DNA of 64,000 nt, taken from contig NZ_JAOARI010000014.1 in assembly GCF_025210605.1 (NCBI RefSeq), positions 31,585 to 95,584 on the forward strand, written 5' to 3'. The notes below the pieces were generated by a model. The model did not search any database, was not told the DNA's origin, and saw only the letters and a list, made by a program, of their open reading frames with translations. Within the stretch, counting starts at the first letter, position 1. Each line of letters begins with the position of its first letter. The translations under genes and the position numbers were made by a program. Shown in pieces: positions 1 through 8,238 of this stretch. Origin of the DNA: Halodesulfovibrio sp. (GTDB lineage: Bacteria > Desulfobacterota > Desulfovibrionia > Desulfovibrionales > Desulfovibrionaceae).

Positions 1-660
1 CCGTCACGTTCACGTTGCCCGCATTGTAAACACCAATTAACAATTCGTGAGAACATCCCTCTTATCAGCTTTATTCTACAAAAAGGGCGTTGCAGACATT
101 GCAAAACCCGCATCCCGCTGTTCTATCCTCTTATTGAATTGACTTCGATGTGTTGGGCAGTGCTGGCAGCAATGCATACTTCCAGCCCAGCGGAATGGAT
201 AACGCTCATGGTCGTTGGCGGCATTTGCATTGTAGCGTCTGCAATTGACCTGCGTACGTTCTTGTTGCCAGACGTGCTTACATATTCAGGTGCGGTATTG
301 GTACTGCTCGCGAGCTACGCTGGTTTTCTCCAAGTGACATTCGTTGATGCGTTACTCGGTGCAGTTATCGGCGCTTTTGCACTTTGGGCTATTGCAGCAC
401 TCTATAAATTGATTCGCAAAATAGACGGGATGGGGCTTGGTGATGTGAAATTTATGTTCATGCTTGGCGCATTGGTAGGCTGGCAGCAGTTATCTATTCT
501 CATTCTTGTGGCGTCCAGTTGTGCACTCGTTTTCTGCATTATCTCCCTGCGAGGAAAAAGTAACCTTGCCACCACGTATATTCCATTTGGTCCTTTCCTT
601 GCGTCGGGTGCGCTCATCACCTACCTGTTCGGAGAACAAATTATTGCTTTCCTCAGGTAA
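1..660 (+). CDS. Prepilin peptidase (type IV leader peptidase), 5' truncated by window edge
   Basis: The reading frame is open from base 1, so the gene begins outside the window; an internal ATG at 139 is not the true start. The visible N-terminal part carries two CxxC pairs (CPHC and CRHC, codons about 6-37), the zinc-binding cytoplasmic loop typical of PilD/GspO prepilin peptidases. Downstream are several hydrophobic segments and the two aspartates of the aspartyl-protease family: one in the AIDLRT stretch, the other in GLGDVKF. The enzyme cleaves prepilin/pseudopilin leaders at the inner membrane and, in PilD-like members, N-methylates the new N-terminus. The C-terminus is complete (TAA 658-660). 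No pilin genes are visible here, so its partners lie elsewhere. Confidence 0.93.
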   Translation, partial: PSRSRCPHCKHQLTIRENIPLISFILQKGRCRHCKTRIPLFYPLIELTSMCWAVLAAMHTSSPAEWITLMVVGGICIVASAIDLRTFLLPDVLTYSGAVLVLLASYAGFLQVTFVDALLGAVIGAFALWAIAALYKLIRKIDGMGLGDVKFMFMLGALVGWQQLSILILVASSCALVFCIISLRGKSNLATTYIPFGPFLASGALITYLFGEQIIAFLR

Positions 661-833
661 CAATTCACCCCAGTAAAAATCAGAATATTGTACAGTAATT
701 TATTATTTTTTAACCAGTTTTTACGACATAACCAACGTTTAGCTCTGTCCTCCTCTACCGCAGTGTGCTAGACGTACGAATCAAATCTTTCATTTTCAGA
801 AACTTTAATCAGTAATGATTACTAGATGTTAAC

Positions 834-878
834 GCAGCACAAGGGTTTACCTGCACCTCTATCCTTTGTGCTGCTTTT
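834..878 (+). terminator. Probable intrinsic terminator after prepilin peptidase
   Basis: An imperfect stem of GCAGCACAAGG (834-844) and CCTTTGTGCTGC (863-874) is followed by TTTT. It lies about 170 nt after the peptidase stop. The T-run is short, so efficiency is uncertain. Confidence 0.5.
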
Positions 879-900
879 GAATACCTATATTGGTATTCAT

Positions 901-951
901 GACCGGAGGCATTATGGATATGTTCACGCCATATCCAGTGTGTCTCCGGTC
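901..951. terminator. Long two-part hairpin between convergent genes
   Basis: Outer arms GACCGGAG (901-908) and CTCCGGTC (944-951) enclose inner arms TGGATATG (915-922) and CATATCCA (930-937). The structure sits 10 nt past the stop of the minus-strand methyltransferase. It has no T-run, so it may act as a 3' stabilising hairpin rather than a classical terminator. A further small palindrome, GAATACC...GGTATTC, lies just left at about 879-898. The rest of 661-961 holds no gene. Confidence 0.45.
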
Positions 952-961
952 ACCTTTTCAA

Positions 962-2050
962 CTACTTATGACAAAGGTAGTGGCTGTTAAAAGCATCTTC
1001 TGGAATTGCATATTCTTCAACAGAACTGAAACCAGCGGCATAGCACAGATCAAGTGCCTGCTCGCGCCCCCACATCATCCCAAGCCCCATACCATTATCC
1101 ACCAGCCCCACAGGCATGCAATGCATCAGGCTCACGGTGTATAAAAACATGCCCATGGGATGTTTCTTATTTTGCACAACAGAAGAGCTCGCAGTTATAT
1201 CCACCATGGAAAATACACCTTCAGGCTTCAACATCATTTGAATATTTTTCAACGCTTCAAATGGGCGAGTAAGATCATGGATCACATCAAACGCCATGAT
1301 ATAATCAAACTGTTCGGCTTCAACGACCTCTGCCCCTGCATCCTGTAAAACAAACTGAACGTTTTTCAATCCAAGATTTGCAGCCTGTTGCTGTGCTTTT
1401 TCAATACTCGCCTCCGAAATATCAAATCCCACAAAAGTCGATTCTGGAAATGCTTTAGCCATTAACTGAAGAACAACCCCGTCTGCACAGCCCATATCGC
1501 AAACATGAATTCCCTTCCGCAATCGTTCGACTATGACACCATCCATAACTGACGGTAGAAACGTTTCAACAAGCATCTGCTCATGCTTGGCGTTAGCAAG
1601 CTCCTCCATAAATGAGTAGAAATAGCTGTAATTTTCATAGCCGATGCCTTCACCTGTCTGCATGCCTGAAACAACTTGATTCAAGCTTGATTGCGTCAAC
1701 AAAGGTATTTCCTGCGTATATACCCCCATATTAGAGTTCCCCCCGCTACGAGTCAGCAACGGTAGGTATTCTTTGGGCAAAAAGTACAACTCCTCCCCGT
1801 CAGCTTCTGTTTCACTAACCTCCACTATCCCGCCGGAAACCATCACCCCAAGCCACTCTTGCAGATACCTTTCGTTCAACCCACCTTGAAGGGCTATCGC
1901 CTCGCAAGACGCCGGAGCATCAAATTTTCCCAGCGCCTCAAATGCACCAGAAGCATACCCGATTCCCATAGCAGCATTCAGTGCACCGTAATTTAAAATA
2001 TCGCAGAGCTTTTGACTAAATTCTGCTGTTTTTTCTTCTGACATCCCCAT
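962..2050 (-). CDS. Class I SAM-dependent methyltransferase with N-terminal winged-helix-like domain
   Basis: The 362-residue protein has an N-terminal helical/winged-helix region (about 1-100) of the type that leads small-molecule methyltransferases, then a Rossmann methyltransferase core. Motif I reads VCDMGCADG at about 182-190, followed by FVGFDISEAS (motif II) and a YIMAFDVIHDL motif-IV region. The start at 2050 is preceded by GAGGAG about 9 nt upstream; a second in-frame ATG is two codons later. It stands alone, convergent with the prepilin peptidase gene, so context does not reveal a substrate. The architecture resembles the Rv2258c-like group, whose substrates are mostly unknown. Confidence 0.8.
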   Translation of the reverse strand: MGMSEEKTAEFSQKLCDILNYGALNAAMGIGYASGAFEALGKFDAPASCEAIALQGGLNERYLQEWLGVMVSGGIVEVSETEADGEELYFLPKEYLPLLTRSGGNSNMGVYTQEIPLLTQSSLNQVVSGMQTGEGIGYENYSYFYSFMEELANAKHEQMLVETFLPSVMDGVIVERLRKGIHVCDMGCADGVVLQLMAKAFPESTFVGFDISEASIEKAQQQAANLGLKNVQFVLQDAGAEVVEAEQFDYIMAFDVIHDLTRPFEALKNIQMMLKPEGVFSMVDITASSSVVQNKKHPMGMFLYTVSLMHCMPVGLVDNGMGLGMMWGREQALDLCYAAGFSSVEEYAIPEDAFNSHYLCHK

Positions 2051-2907
2051 CCAGACATCTCCTCAAAATTATAATAACTATGCTTTTTTCATGAATCCAC
2101 AGCAGGTTGCCGTATTCCACATTCGGGTGCAACACTTTACAAGCAGTGCCCTTTAAGAAGTCTCACACAATGGCAAACGTACCCAACCCTATCCGTATTT
2201 AAAAAAGGGAAGTCGTACCATTTTTTTCATATCCAATAAAAAAGTTGAGCATTCAAAATATGAGCTAATTTCTAATACTATCCCCCATCAGTTCCCCCCG
2301 CTCGCTTTTTTCATAATCCCGTCGTATAATCGTAACTTCCCACGATACGCTAACAGTTATAATGCTGCCCTTCATATAGTTCTCTACACTACTGATAGGT
2401 TGCATAAAGAATTTTACAAATGTTCTACACATATTCTATTTCTTGTGGTACGTAGTTATCTAACATTTAGAGATGTTATGAGTAAAAAAAGTTTCTGTGA
2501 CAATATTCTGCGATAAAAATATCAGCACAGCGCAATTACTGCGAAACAAACTTTTTTACTTAATGAGCAACAAAAAGTCCGTATTCTCGTTAACACTGAA
2601 TAATGCATTGATTATAAGGCACGCATTGTAAAAAATGCGCCAGCAACACCCCACGTTCAATGCAAAGCATATGACAAGCAGCATTCGTCCAGCTGCAACG
2701 GCATTGCTTTATCTACGCGCTCAGTGTTCACGCAAATACGAACCAATAGAGAAGCAGAAGCACCCACTTCTGCTTCTCTACTTTTTTCAACAATGCTGAT
2801 TTGTTACTCACATCTTCCTATCTTGATCTCACAACCGATCTTCTATAAATATACTTTTTGCCATACTTCATTCACGTACAGTGTCGATATACCAAGGAGC
2901 CGATACT
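2051..2907. other. Long intergenic region, no supported gene
   Basis: AT-rich, without an ORF that has a ribosome binding site. It must contain the promoter of the leftward methyltransferase and that of the rightward HMA-like gene. The one clear structure is the plus-strand terminator at 2748-2786, which has no gene in front of it. Confidence 0.6.
2748..2786 (+). terminator. Orphan intrinsic terminator (possible small RNA end)
   Basis: Perfect 13-bp stem AGAGAAGCAGAAG (2748-2760) / CTTCTGCTTCTCT (2767-2779), 6-nt loop, then ACTTTTTT. It is a textbook plus-strand terminator, yet no plus-strand gene lies between the prepilin peptidase and this point. Confidence 0.7.
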
Positions 2908-3342
2908 ATGAGCGCAACAACCGTAGAACATGCACGCTTCCGTTTTAGATGTGAATCACTGAAAATAGAAGAACATGCCAATGCAATCAAAGAATCATTA
3001 GCTAAAACCAAAGGCGTAGTTGAGGTTGCAGTTAACAAGCGAGTTGGCAGCATTCTTGTTCTTTTCGATCAGGCAGCAGTAAGCGCCGATAAGCTTTTCT
3101 GCAAAATCGCTGAAGGTCTGGGATTAGAGCCGGAACAGATCAAAAGTAAACTGAGCAGCTTTAACCGTGCTGTAATTGGAAGAAGCGGAAGAAGAGTTGT
3201 AAAAAGAGGTTTACTCTGCGCTGGTGCTACCACACTTGCGTTACTGGCTTTTTCTGAAAAAGGACACGCAGTTGCTGGTGGCGTATGGCTGACCCTGATG
3301 GCTGCCCATCTTTACCAAAATAAGCGAACTCTTTTTTCATAG
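2908..3342 (+). CDS. HMA-like small membrane-associated protein, ferrosome-locus type
   Basis: A 144-residue protein. I place the start at ATG 2908 because AAGGAG (2894-2899) precedes it with normal spacing; the upstream in-frame GTG at 2881 would put this site inside the gene. Residues about 10-75 have the beta-alpha-beta pattern of a heavy-metal-associated domain but lack the metal-binding CxxC. A basic stretch (about 90-98) precedes a hydrophobic C-terminal region (about 100-135) with one or two membrane segments. Metal-less HMA-like proteins of this kind accompany P1B-type ATPases in ferrosome (fez) clusters. It is transcribed convergently with the ATPase operon and shares the terminator at 3521-3552. 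The fold assignment is by eye. Confidence 0.65.
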   Translation: MSATTVEHARFRFRCESLKIEEHANAIKESLAKTKGVVEVAVNKRVGSILVLFDQAAVSADKLFCKIAEGLGLEPEQIKSKLSSFNRAVIGRSGRRVVKRGLLCAGATTLALLAFSEKGHAVAGGVWLTLMAAHLYQNKRTLFS

Positions 3343-3520
3343 GATGTTTTTGAATTGTATTGCTGCACAGCTGTCATGTTTTTTTCCTTAATGAACAATC
3401 TGTAAAATTTTGCTTTGACGTAGCCCCGCTACACCTGCATTTTTTTACTTCTATCTTGTAAGGGAAAAGACAGCCTGCCATTTCTGCACATACAATGAAA
3501 AATTCACGTTGGACAAAATA

Positions 3521-3552
3521 AAAAAACATGCGACGATTGCCGCATGTTTTTT
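3521..3552. terminator. Bidirectional intrinsic terminator
   Basis: AAAAACATGCG (3522-3532) pairs with CGCATGTTTTT (3541-3551) around an 8-nt loop, with A- and T-runs on both sides. It lies between the HMA-like gene and the convergent ATPase gene and can serve both. Confidence 0.85.
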
Positions 3553-3573
3553 TATTTCTGATAAGAGCGCAAA

Positions 3574-5709
3574 TTACGCGTCTTTCCGTTCCGGTAACAT
3601 CGGGCGCATTGAGTGTACGCATGTGAGAACAGTACCGGAATTATGCAAAAGCGCCATGAGAGCCGGAGTAATCAGCCCCGTCACACCCAATCCGATAAAC
3701 AGAGTATTACTTGCAACAATAAACATAAAGTTGCGCTTAATACGCCGCATAACGCGCTTTGAGACTTCCATTGCGTCGGTAAGGCTATCCAGACGTTCAC
3801 CAGTAAGCATAATGTCGCAAGCCTCACGTGCAATGTCTGCCCCGTGCTTCATCGATACACCTACATCAGCTGTGGTAAGCGCAGCGGAATCGTTAATACC
3901 ATCGCCGACCATTGCAACGGTGTAGCCTTCAGATCGCAGGCTGGTAATCAGCTCTGTTTTTTCGTCCGGCAATGCCTGTGCATAGTATTCGTTGATACGC
4001 AGATCAGCCGCAACAGATGCAGCAGTATCTTCACCGTCACCTGTCAGCATAATGATACGCTCAACATCCATGCCTTCCAGATTACGAATAAACTGCTCTG
4101 CGTCTTCGCGGACTGGGTCTTTAATGGCAAGAACACCGGCTAGCTCTCCTCCGCATGCAAAATACAGCAAGGAAAGCCCTGCACCAGAGCACTCTGCAAT
4201 AACATCCTCTGCACCTTCAAATGAAATATGTTCATCTTCATGTACAAAATGCTTGCTGCCCAAAACTGTGCGCTGCCCATCAAGCGTTGTGGCTATACCA
4301 TGAGCAAGAATGTATTCGACCTCTGCATGATCCTCAGAATGAACAAGTCCCTCTTCATCTGCTTTTCGCACAACGGCATCCGCAACGGGATGCGGGAAAT
4401 GTTCTTCCATGCAGGCAGCCTGTTGTAATACAAACTCTTCGCTGAAGCCGTTAAGTGCGCACACTTGTACAACCTCTGGACGCGCCTCTGTAAGCGTACC
4501 TGTTTTATCCAGAACTATAGCATCAAGTTTTGAAAGATGTTCAAGATACTTGCCGCCTTTGATTACAGCACCATTATGTGCAGCTTCCAGCATTGCAGAG
4601 CGAACAGCAAGCGGCGTTGCCAGCTTAATAGCGCAGGAATAATCCGCAAGCAGTACTGCTGCCGCTTGCGTTGCATTGCGGGTTACCGCATAGACAATTC
4701 CAGACAGAATAAAGGAGAATGGAACAATTTTATCTGCCATTTTCACGGCTTGGCTGTGTATGTCCGCTTTACGATCATCAGATTCTGTCAAGATTTTCGC
4801 AATCTTGGCAAAACGAGTTTCATCGCCGACAGATTCGGCGTATATGATAATACGCCCCTCTTCTACAACTGTTCCAGAGTAAACTTCACTCTGCACGCTT
4901 TTCTCTACAGCAAGCGGTTCGCCTGTCATTGAGGACTGGTTTACAAGGGCTGTACCCTCTGCAACAATGCCATCAACAGGAATGCGCGCACCGGAGCGAA
5001 CAACAACAAGGTCACCGACAACAAGCTCATCCGGAGAAACCGCAACAGGCTCATCATCTCGCATAACCCAAACAGGCTTTTTATCACCGCAGAACAATGC
5101 AGCTATGTCACTGCGAGATTTTTCTTTTGTCCATTCTTCGAGAGTTTCGCTAATATCGAGCAATAAGTTAATCGTGCCCGCCGTATTAAAATCACGCATG
5201 GCAAGCGCGGAGCCTACAGCAGCAGCGTCAAGAACATTCACATCAAGCTTACGCTGACCTAATGACTTTAACCCTTCCCATATAAGCGGGGCAACGTTGA
5301 AAGCCGTCCAGTAAGGACGGATTGTTGCAGGCATAAACATGCGGGTCATATAATGGTTTATGACCTTTTTAGAGATGACCCATACGGGGTTTTCCACATG
5401 CTCTTCAGACTGCGCTACACCTTCTGCCACAGGAACCAATTCACCGCATGCACCATCTGCATCTGACTCAACAAACGTTGAAGACAAGGTATGCGCCATA
5501 CCGTCAATGACGCCAACAAGCAGGTCTGTCAGTTCTCTATTTTTTTCAAAGAGTAATAATCCGCGCTTTGTGCGAGGGTTATATTCTACTGCAACATCAG
5601 TTTTAATCGTATCGAGCGCTTTTTCAGCTTGCTGCTGTAAATATTGTACCGCAGCAGGACTTTGCGCCGCAAACCGGATTCGTCCCGGAAAACTTCGTAT
5701 AACCGTCAT
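3574..5709 (-). CDS. Atypical P1B-type metal-transporting ATPase (FezB-like, ferrosome type)
   Basis: A 711-residue P-type ATPase with all catalytic motifs: DKTGTLT phosphorylation site, TGDGEDT in the P domain, a HFPHPVADA histidine-proline motif in the N domain, and MVGDGINDSAAL hinge. The usual CPx metal motif in the transmembrane ion path is replaced by Y-S-C-A-I-K. The N-terminus has no CxxC HMA domain but begins with an R-x-F-PGRIR motif also found in the small HMA-like protein at 7019-7327. These features fit the P1B-6-like ATPases of ferrosome clusters, which move iron into membrane-bounded granules. Metal specificity is inferred. The start at 5709 has GGAG about 7 nt upstream. It is last in a minus-strand operon starting at 6721, behind a Fur-like box. 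Confidence 0.85.
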   Translation of the reverse strand: MTVIRSFPGRIRFAAQSPAAVQYLQQQAEKALDTIKTDVAVEYNPRTKRGLLLFEKNRELTDLLVGVIDGMAHTLSSTFVESDADGACGELVPVAEGVAQSEEHVENPVWVISKKVINHYMTRMFMPATIRPYWTAFNVAPLIWEGLKSLGQRKLDVNVLDAAAVGSALAMRDFNTAGTINLLLDISETLEEWTKEKSRSDIAALFCGDKKPVWVMRDDEPVAVSPDELVVGDLVVVRSGARIPVDGIVAEGTALVNQSSMTGEPLAVEKSVQSEVYSGTVVEEGRIIIYAESVGDETRFAKIAKILTESDDRKADIHSQAVKMADKIVPFSFILSGIVYAVTRNATQAAAVLLADYSCAIKLATPLAVRSAMLEAAHNGAVIKGGKYLEHLSKLDAIVLDKTGTLTEARPEVVQVCALNGFSEEFVLQQAACMEEHFPHPVADAVVRKADEEGLVHSEDHAEVEYILAHGIATTLDGQRTVLGSKHFVHEDEHISFEGAEDVIAECSGAGLSLLYFACGGELAGVLAIKDPVREDAEQFIRNLEGMDVERIIMLTGDGEDTAASVAADLRINEYYAQALPDEKTELITSLRSEGYTVAMVGDGINDSAALTTADVGVSMKHGADIAREACDIMLTGERLDSLTDAMEVSKRVMRRIKRNFMFIVASNTLFIGLGVTGLITPALMALLHNSGTVLTCVHSMRPMLPERKDA

Positions 5710-5772
5710 CTATTCTCCGCCACTCGTTGTGCGTGTGCACCAGTCTCACACAATATCCGTGCGAATGAATTA

Positions 5773-6132
5773 CTAAGCCTTGCCGGTTTCAGAATCCGTA
5801 ACGCTTTCCTCATCTGCTTCAGAAACGTCTTCAGACGCAATGTCAATTTCAACATCAGCAACTGCTTCCACTTCTTCCTGTTCAGCAACGTCCTGTGCAC
5901 AAGCTTCAGCAGCTTCTTTTTCCTGCTCAGCTTTGTACTTTAATTCTGCCATGTAATCTTCAATGTCTTCTTTCACAGTTTCTACACGACCAAGCACGTT
6001 TTCTGCCAAGCCGCAGCCACCGTTAATCATGCCGGAAACAAGCTCCTGCCCTTTTCCGGTTTTAACCATAGCCAGCCCAGCAGCTCCAAGCACTGCACCT
6101 GCGAAGAAATACGCTAATCTGTTTACAGCCAT
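5773..6132 (-). CDS. Small membrane-anchored protein with long acidic tail (ferrosome-locus type)
   Basis: The 119-residue protein has one N-terminal hydrophobic segment (about 5-25, rich in Gly/Ala), an amphipathic middle with a Lys/Glu-rich helix, and a C-terminal tail (about 75-119) dominated by Asp and Glu. The start codon overlaps the preceding stop in a TAATG arrangement, so translation is probably coupled. It sits directly before the P1B ATPase gene. A short membrane anchor with an acidic tail is reminiscent of iron-mineral-associated proteins such as Mms6, though no sequence homology is claimed. The proposed role, in organising or binding iron at the ferrosome membrane, is inference from context. 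Confidence 0.7.
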   Translation of the reverse strand: MAVNRLAYFFAGAVLGAAGLAMVKTGKGQELVSGMINGGCGLAENVLGRVETVKEDIEDYMAELKYKAEQEKEAAEACAQDVAEQEEVEAVADVEIDIASEDVSEADEESVTDSETGKA

Positions 6133-6332
6133 TATTTAACACCTTCCTCTTTAGACTGGGAAACAAGGTCTCCCATTTCTTCTACTTGTTTTTCGACAAG
6201 CTCTTTGCCTTTATCAAGAGCTACATCTAATAACTCATGAAGCTCATCTCTATTTTTCCATGCCAGATAGCCAACAGCACCAACAGCTGCTCCGGCTGCC
6301 ACTAACAAAATTTTTTCTGAAAGTTCTTTCAT
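6132..6332 (-). CDS. Small single-span protein (FezA-like candidate)
   Basis: A 66-residue protein. I chose ATG 6332 because GGGGAG lies just upstream; the longer frame to 6449 would run through that ribosome binding site and overlap the upstream gene. It has an N-terminal hydrophobic segment with small-residue spacing (VAAGAAVGAVGYLAW, about 9-24), then a charged helix rich in Lys and Glu. Its end overlaps the start of the next gene. Position and architecture match the short hydrophobic proteins of fez operons. It is paralogous in layout to the next gene: anchor, then charged helix, though without the acidic tail. Confidence 0.7.
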   Translation of the reverse strand: MKELSEKILLVAAGAAVGAVGYLAWKNRDELHELLDVALDKGKELVEKQVEEMGDLVSQSKEEGVK

Positions 6333-6442
6333 AAGCAAAATCTCCCCACTAGATAAAAAAAGAGTCTTTGCGATATATTTTACCGCAAAGACTTCACAAC
6401 AAAAAGTATCGTCTCGAGATCTGCTAACATTATAAAAATGAA

Positions 6443-6721
6443 TTAGCAATTTTGAAGCAATGTTTTCTTATTATATCCTTGATTTGCAGCGATTTTATTC
6501 ATGAATACATTCAAAAAACCATGGCAGACGGCCTGTCCAACACCAAGGTTAAACTGGTTACAAATCATAACTCCGCAAAGAGAGAGCAGCAGCCCGTAGT
6601 CTCGGCAACGCGAACGTTTTTTTAGTGCACAAACGGAACAGGCAGGTGTGGTTGGATCAAAGTCCAACTTGTCACACTGCGCTGCAAATCGTCTTGCTTT
6701 TTCTTGAATGTATTTATCCAT
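6443..6721 (-). CDS. Cysteine-rich small protein, first gene of the Fur-box operon
   Basis: A 92-residue protein with nine cysteines, including a CxxC at 28-31 and others at 16, 39, 49, 54, 66 and 92. There is a moderately hydrophobic middle (about 43-72). The start at 6721 has GGGAGA about 8 nt upstream. It is the first gene downstream of the Fur-like box and leads into the two anchored proteins and the ATPase. The cysteine pattern suggests metal or Fe-S binding, but I do not recognise a named family. It could be a metallochaperone-like partner of the ATPase; that is inference from position only. Confidence 0.65.
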   Translation of the reverse strand: MDKYIQEKARRFAAQCDKLDFDPTTPACSVCALKKRSRCRDYGLLLSLCGVMICNQFNLGVGQAVCHGFLNVFMNKIAANQGYNKKTLLQNC

Positions 6722-6754
6722 GAATTTTCTCCCAATCTCTTCATCCCTTTCTAA

Positions 6755-6769
6755 TGAAAACGATTATCA
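6755..6769 (-). promoter_or_regulatory. Fur-like box upstream of the P1B-ATPase operon
   Basis: TGAAAACGATTATCA matches the 7-1-7 Fur consensus TGATAATnATTATCA at 12 of 14 defined positions. It lies about 35 nt upstream of the first gene's start (6721), a typical promoter position. This suggests iron-responsive control of the ferrosome-like operon. Confidence 0.6.
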
Positions 6770-6787
6770 TCGTCAACATTTTTATAT

Positions 6788-6821
6788 AAAAAAAACCCTG
6801 TCTTCGTAGAAAAAGACAGGG
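6788..6821 (-). terminator. Intrinsic terminator of the upstream HMA/Gly-rich transcript
   Basis: On the minus strand CCCTGTCTT and AAGACAGGG arms (6813-6821 and 6796-6804) are followed by a run of eight T (6788-6795). It ends the transcript of 8066-7019 just before the Fur-box promoter of the next operon. Confidence 0.85.
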
Positions 6822-7018
6822 CTGTGAGACAGGAAAGATCTACTTAGGATATGTTTTTACATTGTATGCACAGGAATGCTCGTTAGCTTTTTCTCCATGC
6901 AAAGCAAAAGTGAAAATATATTCTAGAGATAGCAAAGCTACGTCGAAACTAATTACTTGCTGGATAGTACCTTAATAGGAAAAAGCAAGCAGCACAAACT
7001 TACAAGTAACAACATCCC

Positions 7019-7327
7019 CTAATACAGCAAGGAGTAGAGTTTTTCGACAATCGCACTTGCTGCTTTATCTGAAGGAGCATTAATCAGCTCCTCAAGTAAC
7101 TTGGGTGGAACTCGCTTAGAATCGTATTCAATAACAAGGGTTTTGGTAAAAATATTCAACTTTGTTTTTTTAACTGCTTCCGGCAATGTCTTAGGCGCAG
7201 TTTTAACAAGCTTCAATGCTTCAGGGTCCGTCATGATAGATTTATCAAATAAAATCCTGATCCTCCCCGGAATATGATGCTTAACAGATAGATATTTACG
7301 CAGCTTAGCAACAGTAGCAAAATCCAT
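7019..7327 (-). CDS. HMA2-like small protein with PGRIR motif
   Basis: A 102-residue protein lacking CxxC. Residues 16-28 contain a KHHIPGRIRILFD stretch; the PGRIR core recurs at the N-terminus of the ATPase encoded at 3574-5709, a direct link between the two operons. The remainder shows the alternating strand/helix pattern of a ferredoxin-like HMA domain. A ribosome binding site (CGGAGA) precedes the start. The next upstream gene on the strand is the Gly-rich protein, 46 nt away, so both are probably cotranscribed and stop at the 6788-6821 terminator. A ferrosome-associated (FezC-like) role is inferred from the motif and the neighbourhood. Confidence 0.65.
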   Translation of the reverse strand: MDFATVAKLRKYLSVKHHIPGRIRILFDKSIMTDPEALKLVKTAPKTLPEAVKKTKLNIFTKTLVIEYDSKRVPPKLLEELINAPSDKAASAIVEKLYSLLY

Positions 7328-7373
7328 ATATTCTCCGTGAAGAAAACCATTTCAGACCGAAGAGTAACCCCTG

Positions 7374-8066
7374 TTACGGTGTTTTATTTTTGCTTTCTTC
7401 TTGTTCTATATCGTTATCAAGTGTTTCAGAGGATACCTGTTCAGGTGCTTCCTCGCAAGATTCAGCAACAACATCCTGCTGTACTGGCTCCACAACCTCA
7501 GCAACCACAGTTTCTGTTTCAATAGCAGGCTGTGCTGCTGGAATTGCCTGTACGGTTTGCTGTTTTTTATTTTCATCCGGCAAGATCAAATCGGTAACAG
7601 CAGAAGAAATAGTATCTAAAATTGAGCCGGAAGACTGGTTACGACCGCCACCGGAGCCGCCACCTTGACCGCCCTGTCCACCACGACCACCGCCGCCTTG
7701 ACCGCCGCCCATTTTGCTCATTCCGCCCATGCCGCCCCCCATACCGCCGCCGCGACCACCGCCGCCACCGCCAGCCATGCCGAGCAACATGTTTGGTAAT
7801 GCACCGCCACCGCCGCCACTCATGCCGACAACAGCCATGGTTGCAAGCCCAGCACCACCGCCTTTACTGCCACTGGCAAAAGTAGAAACAGCAGCTACGC
7901 CGCCGAACATAAGTCCTTGTTTAATGGCTCCTGCAACAGCTTCTTTTTTAGTTGATTCGCCGCGTCGAAATTCCAGCCAGCCTTTCACACCACCTATGCC
8001 TGCTCCAAGAAGAAGTCCTACTCCAGCTGCCGCAACGGGTGATTTAGGAAGAATATTTTTAATCAT
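7374..8066 (-). CDS. Membrane protein with very glycine-rich low-complexity region
   Basis: A 230-residue protein of three parts. Residues about 1-85 hold two Gly/Ala-rich hydrophobic segments that could span the membrane. Residues about 85-145 are an extreme glycine-rich region with interspersed Met, Arg, Gln and Ser. The C-terminal part (about 155-230) is acidic and Val/Glu/Gln-rich. There is no recognisable enzyme domain. It probably forms an operon with the PGRIR protein downstream. Glycine-rich plus acidic architecture resembles proteins that scaffold granules or biominerals, so a structural role in an iron-storage compartment is plausible but unproven. Confidence 0.65.
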   Translation of the reverse strand: MIKNILPKSPVAAAGVGLLLGAGIGGVKGWLEFRRGESTKKEAVAGAIKQGLMFGGVAAVSTFASGSKGGGAGLATMAVVGMSGGGGGALPNMLLGMAGGGGGGRGGGMGGGMGGMSKMGGGQGGGGRGGQGGQGGGSGGGRNQSSGSILDTISSAVTDLILPDENKKQQTVQAIPAAQPAIETETVVAEVVEPVQQDVVAESCEEAPEQVSSETLDNDIEQEESKNKTP

Positions 8067-8238
8067 ACAAACACCTTATTCTTTAAGATTGTGTGAAGAG
8101 GCATACATTAGTTTGTAGTCACTAACCAGTAGTTTTTTAAAACGCCTAACTGCAAATACAGAAGTTATTATTTACGACACAACGCATGTAGTTATTCTGT
8201 ACCACAGCTGAAAGCATTTCTAAACTATGAAAGCTATA

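Noticed and set aside
2562..2630. Possible 22-codon peptide in the 2.0-2.9 kb intergenic region
   Set aside because: No ribosome binding site and no supportive context.
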